Assembly (NCBI RefSeq): GCF_900112955.1
Contig: NZ_FONP01000001.1
Location: 186,001-250,000 of the forward strand
Reading direction: 5' to 3'
DNA length: 64,000 nt
DNA from: Peptostreptococcus sp. D1
GTDB taxonomy: Bacteria > Bacillota > Clostridia > Peptostreptococcales > Peptostreptococcaceae
In this document: one piece after another, positions 63,782 to 64,000 of the stretch
Position numbering within the stretch: position 1 is the stretch's first letter
Layout of the letters: each line of letters starts with the position of its first letter
Program-made: the position numbers and the translations under genes
Notes under the pieces: model-generated
The model's database searches: none
Told to the model about the DNA's origin: nothing
What the model saw: the letters and a program-made list of their open reading frames with translations, nothing else

Positions 63782-63925
63782 CTATCTTTCACACTCTTGG
63801 TTAGCAACTGTACAAGAAGTTTTACAAGCAGATTGACATGAAGTTTGACATTCACCACATCCACCCTTAGCTGCACTTTCCTTTAAAGTAGCCTTAGAAA
63901 GAGTTTTTACATGCTTCTTTTCCAT
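63782..63925 (-). CDS. scfA: SCIFF peptide (six-cysteine ranthipeptide precursor)
   Basis: 47 aa, too short to be listed by most gene finders. Reads MEKKHVKTLSKATLKESAAK, then GGCGECQTSCQSACKTSCTV, ANQECER. Six Cys at 23, 26, 30, 34, 38 and 45 in the CxxCxxxCxxxCxxxCx6C spacing of SCIFF (TIGR03973), near-universal in Clostridia. The maturase ScfB (radical SAM, SPASM) forms Cys sulfur-to-carbon (thioether) links. Here the downstream neighbour is not ScfB but a terminator and a CWB2 gene. Promoter at 63959-63987 and AGGGGG ribosome site are clear. Confidence 0.95.
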   Translation of the reverse strand: MEKKHVKTLSKATLKESAAKGGCGECQTSCQSACKTSCTVANQECER

Positions 63926-63958
63926 CGTAATCCCCCTATTAAAAATAATATATGTCTC

Positions 63959-63987
63959 ATTATATCACATATTGTAATATTTTGTAA
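63959..63987 (-). promoter_or_regulatory. scfA promoter
   Basis: Minus-strand -35 TTACAA (63982-63987), 17-bp spacer, -10 TATAAT (63959-63964), 33 bp upstream of the start codon. Plus-strand TGTAAT and TGTAAC lie near the -35 but only 10 bp apart (not the WalR phase of 11). Confidence 0.8.
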
Positions 63988-64000
63988 CAGTTTTGTCATA

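Noticed and set aside
63959-63987. WalR box at the scfA promoter
   Set aside because: TGTAAT and TGTAAC start 10 bp apart, not 11, and scfA is not a wall gene; the match is probably part of an AT-rich promoter.
1-64000. CRISPR arrays, tRNA or rRNA genes, prophage structural genes
   Set aside because: No regularly spaced repeats, no tRNA T-loop/CCA pattern and no rRNA segments were noticed; only tRNA-dependent control (T-box) is present.

Overview
This is a low-GC Gram-positive (Firmicutes/Clostridia) chromosomal window. It has AT-rich spacers, GGAGG-type ribosome sites, U-tract terminators, a T-box leader in front of pheST, a SCIFF ranthipeptide precursor and several cell-wall-binding repeat 2 (CWB2, PF04122) proteins. 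The combination of CWB2 proteins, a zinc-tail-less SecA, a MurJ-like flippase, an LCP ligase and a surface-polymer cluster resembles the S-layer/PSII region of Clostridioides difficile. I infer a member of the Peptostreptococcaceae or a close relative; species cannot be named from the sequence alone.

Layout. 0-2 kb: end of an LCP transferase and an alanine/glycine symporter. 2-26 kb: an envelope locus, almost all on the minus strand. It holds two CWB2 surface hydrolases (GHL10 and amidase_3), a choline-binding-type NlpC/P60 hydrolase, MurJ, a UDP-sugar 4,6-dehydratase, UDP-glucose dehydrogenase, a polyprenyl-P sugar-phosphate transferase, GT2/GT4 glycosyltransferases, a Wzy-like polymerase, a CDP-glycerol glycerophosphotransferase, a membrane-anchored CWB2-fold protein, a GDPD, a membrane acyltransferase and SecA (probably SecA2). 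26-30 kb: a decayed patch (transposase scrap, frameshifted secreted gene, small lipoprotein-like gene, possible small RNA), then a two-gene plus-strand AAA15 ATPase + HEPN pair that looks like a conflict/defence module. 30-50 kb: mostly housekeeping genes on the minus strand: cvfB, malic enzyme, class I fumarase, ybaK, DUF6056, S1 protein, DUF1846, slipin/NfeD, Nnr, U32/RlhA-like, ZapA, pheT, pheS with a Phe T-box.

50-54.8 kb: an accessory segment bounded by identical 19-bp direct repeats. It carries a PD-(D/E)xK-like protein with a glycine-zipper tail, a Ycf46-like AAA+ ATPase, an unknown 292-aa protein and a small HTH gene broken by an in-frame TGA. 54.9-57.7 kb: a plus-strand SOS-type operon (LexA/CI-like repressor, UmuC/UvrX-like polymerase with an apparent A-run frameshift, YolD-like protein, small unknown). 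57.8-64 kb: TrmH-type methyltransferase, KtrAB/TrkAH potassium uptake, an LTA-synthase-family enzyme, a third surface CWB2 protein and scfA (SCIFF), without its radical-SAM maturase in view.

How it works together (inference): the 6-25 kb genes build, flip, polymerise and attach a phosphoglycerol-bearing cell-wall polymer, which would be the ligand for the CWB2 proteins encoded around it. SecA2 would help export them. The two wall hydrolases (NlpC/P60 and amidase) have WalR-like TGTAAC repeats in their promoters. The best leads for undescribed biology are the 50-54.8 kb Ycf46/nuclease-like module, the AAA15+HEPN pair, and the membrane-tethered CWB2 protein at the head of the polymer operon.
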